Source of the DNA: Sphingomonas arvum
GTDB taxonomy: Bacteria > Pseudomonadota > Alphaproteobacteria > Sphingomonadales > Sphingomonadaceae
Reading direction: 5' to 3'
Length of the DNA stretch: 64,000 nucleotides
NCBI RefSeq assembly: GCF_026013565.1
Contig: NZ_JAPDOB010000001.1
Span: 1,390,178-1,454,177, forward strand
In this document: positions 1-8,151 of the stretch, in pieces
Layout of the letters: each line of letters opens with the position of its first letter
How positions within the stretch are numbered: the first letter of the stretch is position 1
Made by a program: the position numbers and the translations under genes
Notes under the pieces: model-generated
Told to the model about the DNA's origin: nothing
What the model saw: only the letters and a program-made list of their open reading frames with translations
The model's database searches: none

Positions 1-1059
1 GCAATCGCACTCAAGGACGATGCGCGCTTCGCAATCGTCGTCTCGGACCGAGCCTCAATCCGTGCCGAAGATTTCCCGGAAGTGTCGCTATTGCGCCTGC
101 CTCTCGCGAGGGTCGCGCGCACTGCCAGGTCGCTGCTCGGCTACCCCCTAGGGACTCTCCGATCGGCTCGCCGGTTAGCCCGGCTGCTGTCGGAACTCGG
201 CTGCACACGGCTCCAGGTGAACGACTTTTACCTGCTCGAAGGTGCGCTGACCCGGCTGTTCGGATTCAGGGGTACGATCGTGACTTGGGTGCGGATCGAT
301 CCGTCGCGCTATGGCGGCCTCCTCGCTAGCGTCTGGCTGAGGACGGCGGCGGCCGCATCCAGCTCGGTCGTGACCGTCAGCCGGTTCATGCAGCAGCGGC
401 TGCACGAGTGGTCGACTAAAGCCGAGTTGGTCTACGATCCATGCCCTGATCTTCCCCTCGCGACCCCTCCCGCGGGCAAGCGCCTAGTGTTCATCGGCAA
501 CTACAGCGCTGGCAAGGGCCAGGACGTCGCCATCCGTGCCTTTGCCGCGGTTGCGAGCCGCGCTGCCGACGCGCGGCTTGAACTCTACGGCAGCGACCTC
601 GCGTTGGAGCGGAACCGCCAATACCGCCGCTCGCTAGTGGAGCTCGTCAACGAACTCGGCCTTGTTGGGCAGGTCGTGGTCGGCGACTTCATGCCCGAGC
701 CAGGAGACGTGCTGGACGGCACCTTGGTCGCGCTCAACCTCTCCGAATCGGAAAGCTTTTCGCTGACGTGCCAGGAGGCAAGTGCCAGGGGTGTCGCCGT
801 CATCGCCACCCGCTGCGGTGGACCTGAGGAAATCGTCCATCATGGCGAAAGCGGCTGGCTGGTGCCGGTGGGCGATTCGACGGCCATAACGGAGGCGATG
901 CGAGCTGCGCTGGCGGACCCGCACCGGACCCACCGCATGGGTCAGGCGGGAGCGAAGCTGGTGAGAAAGCGCTTCTCTCCCACCATCTTTCGCAAGCAGA
1001 TCACCAGACTCTTCAATCTAGCGCCGGTCGCAGTCGGCAACGACGGAGCATCTACTTGA
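1..1059 (+). CDS. Glycosyltransferase family 4 (5' partial)
   Basis: The frame is open from base 1, so the gene begins outside the window; the GTG at 82 is only an internal possible start. The C-terminal half has the GT-B/GT4 signature: a nucleotide-sugar-binding stretch around FIGNYSAGKGQ and the E-x7-E type segment ESFSLTCQEASARG followed by GGPEEIV. It probably transfers a sugar from a nucleotide donor onto a growing polysaccharide or lipid-linked glycan at the inner face of the membrane. Its stop overlaps the start of the next gene (TTGA), so the two are translationally coupled. The sugar specificity cannot be read from sequence. Confidence 0.88.
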   Translation, partial: AIALKDDARFAIVVSDRASIRAEDFPEVSLLRLPLARVARTARSLLGYPLGTLRSARRLARLLSELGCTRLQVNDFYLLEGALTRLFGFRGTIVTWVRIDPSRYGGLLASVWLRTAAAASSSVVTVSRFMQQRLHEWSTKAELVYDPCPDLPLATPPAGKRLVFIGNYSAGKGQDVAIRAFAAVASRAADARLELYGSDLALERNRQYRRSLVELVNELGLVGQVVVGDFMPEPGDVLDGTLVALNLSESESFSLTCQEASARGVAVIATRCGGPEEIVHHGESGWLVPVGDSTAITEAMRAALADPHRTHRMGQAGAKLVRKRFSPTIFRKQITRLFNLAPVAVGNDGAST

Positions 1060-1838
1060 GAGACCTGGTTAACCCGGCTGCACTGGCCGACTTGCAGAGC
1101 CTTGCCGATCGGTTTGCCTCTGCCCGACCCTTTCCGCATGTCGCGATTGATAACTTCCTGCTGCCCGCAGTGGCAGGTCGGCTGCACGATGAGGTGCGCG
1201 CGACTGGAGCGCATGTCGACGCCAACAACCAGATCACGCAGAAGCTCAAGTTCGCGTGCACCGACTGGGACAGATTCGGCGACCTCACGTACCGCCTCAT
1301 CGCCTATTTCAACTCTGCAGCCTTCGTCGGGCCGCTGGAGGCGATCACCGGCATCGGCGGGCTGCTCGTCGATCCGTGGCTGGAGGGGGGCGGCATCCAT
1401 CTGACCTCCCGTGGCGGCTATCTGAAGATGCACACCGATTTCAATTGGAACGCCAAGCTACGGGCGGACCGGCGGGTTAACATTCTCCTTTACCTCAACA
1501 AGGGCTGGCAGCCGGACTGGCGCGGCGAACTGGTGATCGCGCGAGAAGACGAAGCGGCGCATGCGTCGATTGAGCCCCTGTTCAATCGGCTGGTGGTTTT
1601 CAACACCAACGACACTACGCTGCACGGCCACCCGCACCCGCTACAATTCCCGGCGGACTACCCCCGCGCGAGCATCGCCATGTATTATTATTCTACCGGG
1701 TTGGAGGTTTCGGAAAAGCGTCGCATGCGGGCGACCACCACACGTTACATCCCGCTTAACAAGGGAGACATCGATCTTACCAAGGGCAGCATTCGTGCAC
1801 GGATCGGCTATCTCCTGCGGCGCTTCACCCGCCTCTAG
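1056..1838 (+). CDS. 2OG-Fe(II) oxygenase family protein
   Basis: This 260-residue protein resembles the prolyl-4-hydroxylase-like 2-oxoglutarate/Fe(II) dioxygenases. The HxD pair is in KMHTDFNW (H126, D128), the distal His is in TLHGHPHPL (H190 or H192), and the 2OG-binding Arg is in YPRASIAMYYYS (R204). The family couples 2OG decarboxylation to substrate hydroxylation. It starts with TTG overlapping the upstream glycosyltransferase stop, so it is probably co-expressed with polysaccharide genes; the substrate (glycan, lipid or protein) is unknown. Its 3' end overlaps the convergent glycosyltransferase by 14 bp. Confidence 0.85.
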   Translation: MRDLVNPAALADLQSLADRFASARPFPHVAIDNFLLPAVAGRLHDEVRATGAHVDANNQITQKLKFACTDWDRFGDLTYRLIAYFNSAAFVGPLEAITGIGGLLVDPWLEGGGIHLTSRGGYLKMHTDFNWNAKLRADRRVNILLYLNKGWQPDWRGELVIAREDEAAHASIEPLFNRLVVFNTNDTTLHGHPHPLQFPADYPRASIAMYYYSTGLEVSEKRRMRATTTRYIPLNKGDIDLTKGSIRARIGYLLRRFTRL

Positions 1839-2895
1839 CAAGGGAGTGAAACAACTCGATCAGCCGCGGTGCCTGTGAGCTCAACGAATAGCGCTCAACC
1901 GCACGGCGGCGACCAGCCGCGCCCATGCGGCACCGCAGGTCCGGATTGTGGATCAGCTGCTGAAGCGCCTCACGCCAATCTTCCACGGTGCTGGCCAAGT
2001 AGCCGGTGACGCCATGTTGGACGATCTCACGGTTCACTCCCACCGGTGATGCAATGACCGGCAGCCCACATGCCATGTATTGGATAAGCTTATAACCGCT
2101 CTTCCCGCGCACGAACGCATCGTCGGTCAGCGGCATGATGCCGATGTCCATTGACTGCACTTCCGCGACTTCGGTGGCCTCTTCCCAGCGTATCAGGCTT
2201 AGGCCGGGGAAGCCTTGGGATGCAGCCCTCGCGCCCGCGCCAACGATCTTGATCGCAGCCTTCCCCTGCCCGCCCAGATCGGCCAGCAAGGGCAGCACTG
2301 GCCCAAGCTGCGCAAAGGTGCTCGGGCTGCCAATCCACCCGACGGTGAGCGGTTGCGCGCACGACCGATCGGCGGCCACGTAGCGATCCGTGTCGACCAC
2401 CGTGGGAACGACCAGGGTGCGGTCGCATAACGGCTTGGCATAGTCCGCCAGATAGTTGTTGCCGCAGGTACAGGCGGCGGCGCCTCCGATCAGCGGCCTG
2501 AGCTTGCCGGCGAGGAGATGGCGCACCGCTGCACGTGGGTTGGCATCGTATGGTACGAAGAAGGCATCATCCATGTCATAGACGACCGGCAACCCGGGTC
2601 GAAAGGCGAGGCGTTCGCCGCTCGCCGGCAGCCATGGGAACAGCTCCGCGTACACCCACACTATGTCGGCATCGTGAAATGAATGCAGCTGCCGCCAGCG
2701 TCGCGCATACGCACGAGCAATGGCTTTACGGTCCGGCCGCTCGCCGGTGGCCAGCGACCGGACGTAATCGTCGCCGAGCAGCGGACGGTATTCAACCTCT
2801 ATGCCCGCTTTGGTGAACGCCGGGAGATATTGCAGCAAGCGTTGACGGGTGCTGGCCGCTTCCCGGTCGTACTTGGTGTAGGCGATCACCTTCAT
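1825..2895 (-). CDS. Glycosyltransferase family 4
   Basis: The 356-residue protein has a GT-B fold pattern. Its C-terminal donor-binding half carries KSGYKLIQYMACGLPVIAS followed by GVNREIV, typical of GT4 enzymes, and the N-terminus has an acceptor-side Rossmann pattern (MKVIAYTKYDREAASTRQRL). It lies 10 bp downstream of the EpsG-like gene in the same direction, which supports a role in exopolysaccharide or capsule assembly. Sugar and linkage are not deducible. Confidence 0.88.
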   Translation of the reverse strand: MKVIAYTKYDREAASTRQRLLQYLPAFTKAGIEVEYRPLLGDDYVRSLATGERPDRKAIARAYARRWRQLHSFHDADIVWVYAELFPWLPASGERLAFRPGLPVVYDMDDAFFVPYDANPRAAVRHLLAGKLRPLIGGAAACTCGNNYLADYAKPLCDRTLVVPTVVDTDRYVAADRSCAQPLTVGWIGSPSTFAQLGPVLPLLADLGGQGKAAIKIVGAGARAASQGFPGLSLIRWEEATEVAEVQSMDIGIMPLTDDAFVRGKSGYKLIQYMACGLPVIASPVGVNREIVQHGVTGYLASTVEDWREALQQLIHNPDLRCRMGAAGRRRAVERYSLSSQAPRLIELFHSLARGG

Positions 2896-2905
2896 CGTGG
2901 CGGCT

Positions 2906-3982
2906 TCAGAAGGGATAGACTTGGTAAGGTATCCAGAAACGGGCGTGCACCGCCTGCGTCATCCACACGAGCTCGACAACCAACGCGTACAGGACAACAA
3001 GCAGTTGGCTGCCCCGACCCGGATAAGCGATCGGAACACGGCTAAGCACAGCCAGCTGTAGCGGAAAGACGTAGAGTGCCATTCGGTCGATTGCGGTTGA
3101 AGAGGGGACTACGAACAAGGCGACAAGCAGCCCTACGGCCGTCAAGCTGTTGAGACGCCAGTAGCGCTCCTGCAAACGGTCAAAACCGAAGCGCGCGGGA
3201 GAGAGCAGGAAAAGCACGGCCGGCACAAGGCATAGTCCGACCCGGATTGCGGCGCCCTGCGAGTTGTACTGAGTGACGATGTAGCTTTTGACCAGCTGGT
3301 CGACGTCGTTGGCGAGCAAGGCGGTGTAGAAAGCGTAGAACAGCAGCAACCCGCCGAGCACTGACATTAGGCGGTTGCGCTCGCTGGCGAAGATTACCAG
3401 CGGCATCAACAGCACCGCCGTTTTGTGGAACAGCGCCGCGACCAGGACATAGACGGCGAAGCGGAGCAGCGAGGCTCCGCGAAATACGCTGGCAAGCCCG
3501 GCCATCAGTATGCCGATCGCGACCGCCTGGCGCGAATAGCCCATGGCAACCACTGTCACGAGGTACGGCAAGGCCGCGACGACGGCGAGCCACGGCAGCG
3601 GCTGGGTGCCGGCCAGACGGATCAGGCCCCAGGCGAACAGCGCCCCGCAGGCCAGGTTGACGAGCCAGATGCCCGCGCCGGCCTGCTGGGCCAGCCAGTT
3701 GAGCAGCTGGTAGGCCGGATCGCTCATGCCCAGGATGCGCTCCAGGTCGGCGTAACCAGCGTACTGCCAATAGAAGTAGTAGGTCTTCCAGTCGGCGCCG
3801 ACCTTGTAGCGAAGGCCGACCATCGCCGCGATCAGGAGGCCGCCAAGGATCAGCATGGGGGTGGCAACCGGAGATCGATCAGCCACGTGCGCTTCGGCGC
3901 CAGGCCGGGCCGCGACCTGCGGCGACCCCTGGAGCAATGCGCCGACCGCAAAGAATGAAAACAACAGCCAGTACGGCCACAT
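2906..3982 (-). CDS. EpsG-like polysaccharide polymerase, membrane protein
   Basis: This is a hydrophobic protein of about 358 residues with many membrane segments from the N-terminus (MWPYWLLFSFFAVGALL) onward. The segment VGLRYKVGADWKTYYFYW closely matches the R-x-x-G-x-D-W-x-x-Y signature of EpsG/Wzy-like proteins. These are thought to polymerise exopolysaccharide repeat units at the inner membrane. The ATG at 3982 is preferred; a TTG at 3997 would add five residues. It sits between the B2-like gene (52 bp upstream) and a GT4 gene (10 bp downstream), apparently in one operon. Confidence 0.82.
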   Translation of the reverse strand: MWPYWLLFSFFAVGALLQGSPQVAARPGAEAHVADRSPVATPMLILGGLLIAAMVGLRYKVGADWKTYYFYWQYAGYADLERILGMSDPAYQLLNWLAQQAGAGIWLVNLACGALFAWGLIRLAGTQPLPWLAVVAALPYLVTVVAMGYSRQAVAIGILMAGLASVFRGASLLRFAVYVLVAALFHKTAVLLMPLVIFASERNRLMSVLGGLLLFYAFYTALLANDVDQLVKSYIVTQYNSQGAAIRVGLCLVPAVLFLLSPARFGFDRLQERYWRLNSLTAVGLLVALFVVPSSTAIDRMALYVFPLQLAVLSRVPIAYPGRGSQLLVVLYALVVELVWMTQAVHARFWIPYQVYPF

Positions 3983-4034
3983 GGCGCGGGGTCTCAAGAA
4001 AGGGCTTGGCGACAGGCCTAGACAGAGCCGCCCG

Positions 4035-4463
4035 CTATGGGAAGCGGCCAGCGACGGCAGGGTAGACGGCGACAGGCGAATGCGCGGTCGCAGGCTCCTC
4101 CGCGCCGATCACGGGCATGCCGCCCACCTCGACCCAGACGTGCGCCGACAGCGCATCGGCCTGCTGCCGGATGCCATAATGAAGCCGCGACGCAAGCCCG
4201 CGGCGCCGAAGCATCCAGTGGGTGGCAAGCCCTTCCTGGAAGCAAAGCGTCCGCCACGGCAGCCGCCGCGAGGCCCGCCGAACCGCCACCCGCACGTGCG
4301 CGGGGTCGACGGCGGTTGAAGTGCCGCGCGGATCGGCCCGCCCCATCAGCACGACGAGCCAGCGGAACGGCAGCAGCCGGATGGCGAGGCTCGCCGCCGT
4401 CACCGCCGCCGCCGCCTCGCCGGCTCTCAGCATGTCTCCGAGCGAGTGGCGCATCGGCGTCAT
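4035..4463 (-). CDS. Lasso peptide B2-like / transglutaminase-like protein
   Basis: About 142 residues matching the Transglut_core3 / lasso-peptide B2 family: a helical N-terminal part, then the Cys motif TLCFQEGLATHWMLRRRG, the ARLHYG-type strand (SRLHYGI) and the His motif SAHVWVEV, ending in a VIG-EE tail. In lasso pathways B2 is the leader peptidase with a Cys-His-Asp triad. The usual Asp shortly after the His motif is not obvious here (GGMPVIGAEE). No B1/RRE, asparagine-synthetase-like C protein or precursor is visible nearby. It is first in an apparent operon with the EpsG and GT4 genes. The ATG at 4463 is chosen over a TTG at 4490. Confidence 0.75.
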   Translation of the reverse strand: MTPMRHSLGDMLRAGEAAAAVTAASLAIRLLPFRWLVVLMGRADPRGTSTAVDPAHVRVAVRRASRRLPWRTLCFQEGLATHWMLRRRGLASRLHYGIRQQADALSAHVWVEVGGMPVIGAEEPATAHSPVAVYPAVAGRFP

Positions 4464-4476
4464 TGTGCGTCGCCGA

Positions 4477-4505
4477 TTGCCGCCTGCCAAGCGCCCGGCT
4501 ATCGG
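4477..4505 (+). promoter_or_regulatory. Candidate sigma-70 promoter of the tRNA
   Basis: TTGCCG (4477-4482) and TATCGG (4500-4505) are separated by 17 bases. The expected start site is just before the tRNA 5' end at 4514. The elements overlap the upstream region of the divergent B2-like gene. This is a prediction from spacing and partial consensus match only. Confidence 0.4.
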
Positions 4506-4513
4506 CTGCCACG

Positions 4514-4585
4514 GGGCCTGTAGCTCAACGGTAGAGCCAGCCGCTCATAACGGCCAGGTTGGGGGTTCGAATCCCTCCGGGCCCA
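4514..4585 (+). tRNA. tRNA with CAU anticodon (tRNA-Ile2 or elongator tRNA-Met)
   Basis: A 72-nt cloverleaf can be folded by eye: acceptor GGGCCTG with CGGGCCC, D arm GCTC/GAGC, anticodon loop CTCATAA (anticodon CAT), five-base variable loop, T arm GGGGG/CCCTC with loop TTCGAAT, and discriminator A. CCA is not encoded. The top anticodon-stem pair is an A-C mismatch. The loop lacks initiator features. C4-G69 and C5-G68, known determinants for the lysidine synthetase TilS in E. coli, favour tRNA-Ile2, but elongator Met cannot be excluded. Its 3' end lies 1 nt from the argR stop codon on the other strand. Confidence 0.93.
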
Positions 4586-4586
4586 C

Positions 4587-5039
4587 TCAGCCCTGCAGTC
4601 GCGCCGCCACCTCGCGGGCGCTGGCCGCATCGCGCACCGCCAGGAAGATGGTGTCGTCGCCGCAGATGGTGCCGGCGACGTCCGGCAGGCGCGCCTGATC
4701 CAGTGCGACCCCCACCAGGTGGGCCGAGCCGGGCGGCGTCTTGACCACGATCAGCTGGCCTACCGGCTCCACGGAGGTGACCCATTCGTCCAGGATGGCG
4801 CGCAGGCGGCGCTCGGACCAGCCGGCGCCGGTCAGCTCGTCGGGCAGCGCATAGCTGGTGACGCCGTCACGCCGCACCTTAACGGCGCCCAGCTGGTCGA
4901 GGTCACGCGACACGGTCGCCTGAGTCACCTCGTAGCCGAGCGCCTTCAAGTCGCCGAGCAGCGATTCCTGGCTGGCGACCGGACGGCTGCGCAGCAGGTC
5001 TGCGATGGTTCGCTGGCGACGTTGGCGAAGATCGTTCAT
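4587..5039 (-). CDS. argR: Arginine repressor ArgR
   Basis: A 150-residue protein with the two ArgR domains: an N-terminal winged helix (TIADLLRSRPVASQESLLGDL, then TQATVSRDLDQLGAVKV) and a C-terminal hexamerisation/arginine-binding domain with GTICGDDTIFLAVRD. With arginine bound, ArgR represses biosynthetic genes at ARG boxes. The ATG at 5039 is preferred because TAAGG lies just upstream; a further in-frame ATG at 5054 would put the start inside the operator. It is divergent from argC. ArgR is uncommon in alphaproteobacteria (family knowledge), which makes its presence here notable. Confidence 0.92.
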   Translation of the reverse strand: MNDLRQRRQRTIADLLRSRPVASQESLLGDLKALGYEVTQATVSRDLDQLGAVKVRRDGVTSYALPDELTGAGWSERRLRAILDEWVTSVEPVGQLIVVKTPPGSAHLVGVALDQARLPDVAGTICGDDTIFLAVRDAASAREVAARLQG

Positions 5040-5049
5040 CGCAGCCTTA

Positions 5050-5073
5050 TGCATGATCTTGCATAATCATGCA
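5050..5073. promoter_or_regulatory. Tandem ARG-box-like operator between argR and argC
   Basis: Three TGCA-centred elements occur in 24 bp. They include the near-palindrome TGCATAATCATGCA (5060-5073), preceded by TGCATGATCTTGCA (5050-5063), which shares its last four bases. The AT-rich core and 14-bp symmetry resemble ArgR operators. A -10-like CATAAT (5062-5067) for argC lies inside, so occupancy would block argC and probably argR as well. Binding by the adjacent ArgR is inferred. Confidence 0.7.
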
Positions 5074-5096
5074 AATCGGTGAATAGGCCCGCTCCC

Positions 5097-6113
5097 ATGA
5101 TTCGTACTGCCATCCTCGGTGCCTCCGGTTACGTCGGAGGCGAGCTGCTCCGGCTTCTCAGCACCCATCCCGTGCTGCGGCCGGTGCGCCTGTTCGGCGA
5201 CAGCAAGGCCGGCCAGAATGTCGCGGCCGTGCACCCGCACGTGGCCCCCGCATACCGGGAGGTGCGTGTTGAGCGGTTCGAGCCCGCGGCCCTGGACGGC
5301 ATCGATCTTGTGTTCGCCGCCCTGCCTCACGGCGAAAGCCAGAAGATTGCTGCCGCCATCCTGGATCGCGGTATTAAGCTGGTCGACCTCGGCGCCGATT
5401 TCCGCCTGTCGGATCCGGCGCAATATGCACGCTGGTACGGCGAGGAGCATCAGGCCCCTGCCCTGCTCGGGCGTTTCGTTACGGGTATTCCCGAGCTTCA
5501 CCGCGAGGCTATCCGGTCAGCGCAGGCGGTGGCTGCCGCCGGCTGCTATCCGACGGCCGCGATCCTGGCGTGCAAGCCGCTGGTGGAAGCCGGTCTGGTC
5601 GATCCGGCGAACCTGATCGTCGACGCGGCTTCCGGCGTGAGCGGCGCTGGACGGGCCCTCAGGGAAGGCACCAGCTTCAATACCGTGGCGGGCAGCTTCG
5701 CCGCCTACGGCCTGCTCGATCATCGCCACACGGCGGAGATGGAGCAGGCGCTGGGCCCGCGCGTCCTGTTCACCCCGCACCTCGCCCCCATGGCGCGCGG
5801 CATTCTGGCTACCTGCTACGGCGCGGCGACTCGGCCGATGCAGGCCGACGAGCCATTAAGGGCACTGCGGTCGGCTTATGCTGCCGAACCGTTCGTTCAT
5901 GTCATTGCCGATCCGCCTGCGACCAAGTGGGTCGCGGGATCCAACACGGCGCAGGTGACCGCCCGCTTCGACGAGCGTACCGGCCGCGTCCTAGCGGTAA
6001 GCGCGATCGACAATCTCGTGAAAGGAGCCGCCGGCCAGATGATCCAGTGCGCCAACCTGATGCTCGACCTGGAGGAAACGGCCGGGCTGAGCGTGTGCGG
6101 AGTTTATCCATGA
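5097..6113 (+). CDS. argC: N-acetyl-gamma-glutamyl-phosphate reductase (long form)
   Basis: The 338-residue protein reduces N-acetyl-glutamyl phosphate to the semialdehyde with NADPH, the third step of arginine synthesis. The nucleotide-binding motif GASGYVGGELL is at the N-terminus and the catalytic Cys is in AAAGCYPTA (C150). It has the long-form architecture. Most alphaproteobacteria I know carry the shorter form starting like FIDGEAGTTG, so this copy is atypical. The ATG at 5097 is chosen over a GTG at 5079 because family members begin close to the GASGY motif. Its stop overlaps the argJ start (ATGA). Confidence 0.93.
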   Translation: MIRTAILGASGYVGGELLRLLSTHPVLRPVRLFGDSKAGQNVAAVHPHVAPAYREVRVERFEPAALDGIDLVFAALPHGESQKIAAAILDRGIKLVDLGADFRLSDPAQYARWYGEEHQAPALLGRFVTGIPELHREAIRSAQAVAAAGCYPTAAILACKPLVEAGLVDPANLIVDAASGVSGAGRALREGTSFNTVAGSFAAYGLLDHRHTAEMEQALGPRVLFTPHLAPMARGILATCYGAATRPMQADEPLRALRSAYAAEPFVHVIADPPATKWVAGSNTAQVTARFDERTGRVLAVSAIDNLVKGAAGQMIQCANLMLDLEETAGLSVCGVYP

Positions 6114-7273
6114 GCGTGACCGCTGCGGAGGGGTTTGTCGCCGCCGGCTGTCACGCCGGGGTAAAGCGCCGTCGCCACGACATGGCGCTGCTGGCGACCG
6201 AGGACCGGTGGCCAGTCACCTGCGCAGCGGTGTTCACCCAGAACAAGTTCGCGGCGCCGCCCGTGGAGCTCGACCGCCGTCTGCTGGCGCAGAATGGCGG
6301 GCGGGCATCGGCAGTGATCGTCAACTCGGGCAATGCCAATGCCGGCACCGGGGCCCCAGGGCTGCGTGATGCCGAGGCGATGGGCGCGGAAGCGGCACGG
6401 GCACTGAATGTCGACGCAGCGAACGTGCTGGTCTGCTCGACCGGGATCATCGGCACCCCGCTGCCCATGGAGCCCATCCTGGCCGCGACGCCGAAGCTGG
6501 CCAAGAAGCTTGGCCGCGATGGTGCGGAGGATGCGGCGCGCGGGATCCTGACGACCGACCACGTGACCAAGCAGGTGGTGGTGCGCGGCGACGGCTGGAC
6601 GCTGGGCGGCATGGCCAAGGGCTGCGGCATGATCGCGCCGAACATGGCAACCATGCTGGCGTTCCTGACCACCGATGCGGAGGTGCCGCGCGATATGCTG
6701 CAAGGGATGCTGAAGAGCGCGTCGGACGCGACCTTCAATACGCTGAACGTGGATGGCGCGACGTCGACCAACGACACGGCGATGCTTCTGGCCAGCGGTC
6801 GGCGGGGCGCTCCGTCAGACATCGACGGCTTCGGGCGTGCGGTCGAGCAGGCGTGCCGCGATCTCACCATGCAGATGGCCCGTGATGCCGAAGGAATGAC
6901 CCGCATCGCCCACCTGACGGTGACCGGCGCCGTCAGCGATGCGGAAGCACGGGTCGCGGCCAAGAACATCGCCGAGAACAACCTGGTGAAGTGCAGCTGG
7001 TATGGCGGCGATCCCTATTGGGGCCGGCTGCTGGCGGCGGCGGGTTCGGCCGGCGTCGAGATGGACGTCGGAGCCTCGGTCGTTGCCTATGGGGGCATCA
7101 AGGTGGCGCAGGGCGGCGTCCAGATCGCACATGACGGCACGGGGTTGGCCGAGCACATGATGGGTGACGAGGTCTCCATCGAGGTGCACCTTGGTGCCGG
7201 CCAGGGCTCCGCTCGGGTGATCGGCATCGACCTCGGCCCGGGCTACATCAGAGAGAACTCGAAGACGTCATGA
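6110..7273 (+). CDS. argJ: Bifunctional ornithine acetyltransferase / N-acetylglutamate synthase
   Basis: A 387-residue proenzyme that moves the acetyl group from N-acetylornithine to glutamate, giving the cyclic acetyl pathway. The self-cleavage site is visible in GCGMIAPNMATMLAF; the nucleophile is T181, which becomes the N-terminus of the beta chain. Another conserved segment is VNSGNANAGTG. The ATG overlapping the argC TGA is the start. Its N-terminus is compact, beginning almost directly with the conserved GFVAAG motif, and lacks the longer N-terminal region I associate with alphaproteobacterial ArgJ. Confidence 0.92.
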   Translation: MSVTAAEGFVAAGCHAGVKRRRHDMALLATEDRWPVTCAAVFTQNKFAAPPVELDRRLLAQNGGRASAVIVNSGNANAGTGAPGLRDAEAMGAEAARALNVDAANVLVCSTGIIGTPLPMEPILAATPKLAKKLGRDGAEDAARGILTTDHVTKQVVVRGDGWTLGGMAKGCGMIAPNMATMLAFLTTDAEVPRDMLQGMLKSASDATFNTLNVDGATSTNDTAMLLASGRRGAPSDIDGFGRAVEQACRDLTMQMARDAEGMTRIAHLTVTGAVSDAEARVAAKNIAENNLVKCSWYGGDPYWGRLLAAAGSAGVEMDVGASVVAYGGIKVAQGGVQIAHDGTGLAEHMMGDEVSIEVHLGAGQGSARVIGIDLGPGYIRENSKTS

Positions 7274-8151
7274 CCCCGCCACTCTCCCCGAGTGCGACCG
7301 CCCAGATCCTGGTCGAGGCCCTCCCCTACATCCGCCAGTTCGCCGGCAAGTCGATCGTCGTCAAGCTGGGTGGCGCGGCGATCGACGACAGCGAGCTGGA
7401 CCTGGCCTTGGCGCAGGACGTGCTGCTGCTTCGCTCGGTCGGCGTGCGCTGCGTGCTCGTGCATGGCGGCGGTCCGCAGGTCGATGCCATGCTGCGGCGG
7501 GTCGGCAAGGAGCCGGAATTTCGTGACGGCCTGCGCGTGACCGATGCCGAGACGCTGGAGATCGTCCGCATGGTGCTGGTCGGCAAGATCAACCGCGAGC
7601 TGGTGGCGACGATAAACGGCCAGTCGGGCGCCGAGCCGGTTGCCGTGGGCGTATCGGGTGAGGACGCCGGGCTGCTGATAGTCACGCCGCGTGACTCTGC
7701 GTTGGGCTTTGTCGGGGACGTCTCGGAGGTCCGGGCCGACCTCATCCACCGATTGCTCGATGACGGCCTCCTGCCGGTGATCTCGACCGTCGGCGCCGAT
7801 GCCGGCGGGCAGCCGTACAACGTCAATGCCGACGAGGCGGCGCGGGCGATCGCGGTGGCCATGGGGGCGGAGAAGATCGTCTACCTGACCGCAGCGCCCG
7901 GGCTGCTGGCGGACCCGGCCGACGAGGCTAGCCTGGTCCACCGACTGACGTCCGACGAGCTGCGCGAGCGGATCACCCATCGCAGCGTCGGTGGCGGGAT
8001 GATACCCAAGCTGACCGCCTGCGCCGACGCGGTCGACGGGGGGGTGAGCTTCGCACACATCATCGACGGGCGGGTGCCCCATGCCTTGCTGATCGAGCTG
8101 CTGACCGAGCATGGCATCGGGACCATGATCAAGCGGGAGGCGAGCTGGTGA
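7270..8151 (+). CDS. argB: Acetylglutamate kinase
   Basis: The 293-residue kinase phosphorylates N-acetylglutamate, usually the arginine-feedback-controlled step. Seen are the glycine-rich motif [21 protein letters not shown], the substrate stretch [21 protein letters not shown] and the C-terminal GGMIPKL motif. It overlaps argJ upstream and argF downstream by 4 bp each. A run of seven G residues lies at about 8038-8044. The sequence style ([11 protein letters not shown] opening, [23 protein letters not shown]) recalls actinobacterial ArgB more than alphaproteobacterial; this is an impression to be tested by phylogeny. Confidence 0.93.
   Translation: MTPPLSPSATAQILVEALPYIRQFAGKSIVVKLGGAAIDDSELDLALAQDVLLLRSVGVRCVLVHGGGPQVDAMLRRVGKEPEFRDGLRVTDAETLEIVRMVLVGKINRELVATINGQSGAEPVAVGVSGEDAGLLIVTPRDSALGFVGDVSEVRADLIHRLLDDGLLPVISTVGADAGGQPYNVNADEAARAIAVAMGAEKIVYLTAAPGLLADPADEASLVHRLTSDELRERITHRSVGGGMIPKLTACADAVDGGVSFAHIIDGRVPHALLIELLTEHGIGTMIKREASW

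Noticed and set aside
3425-4319. Plus-strand frames opposite the EpsG and B2-like genes
   Set aside because: They are antisense to genes with clear membrane or catalytic motifs, and their composition (Arg, Gly, Asp, Gln rich) is typical of antisense frames in GC-rich DNA.
4018-4512. Alternative 164-codon minus-strand frame over the B2-like gene
   Set aside because: Its Arg/Ala-rich product matches no family, whereas the overlapping frame 4035-4463 has clear B2 motifs.
4514-4585. tRNA as an attachment site with a duplicated 3' end bounding the arg block
   Set aside because: I found no copy of GGTTCGAATCCCTCC-like sequence near 9011-11700 and no integrase gene.
5570-6109. Long upstream extension of the argJ frame through argC
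   Set aside because: The extension is an Arg/Gly-rich shadow of argC; ArgJ homology starts at the ATG at 6110 that overlaps the argC stop.
8038-8044. Seven-G run inside argB, with similar runs at 13830-13836 and 34852-34858, as phase-variation tracts
   Set aside because: Short G-runs are expected in GC-rich genes, the frames around them are intact, and the genes are not typical contingency loci.
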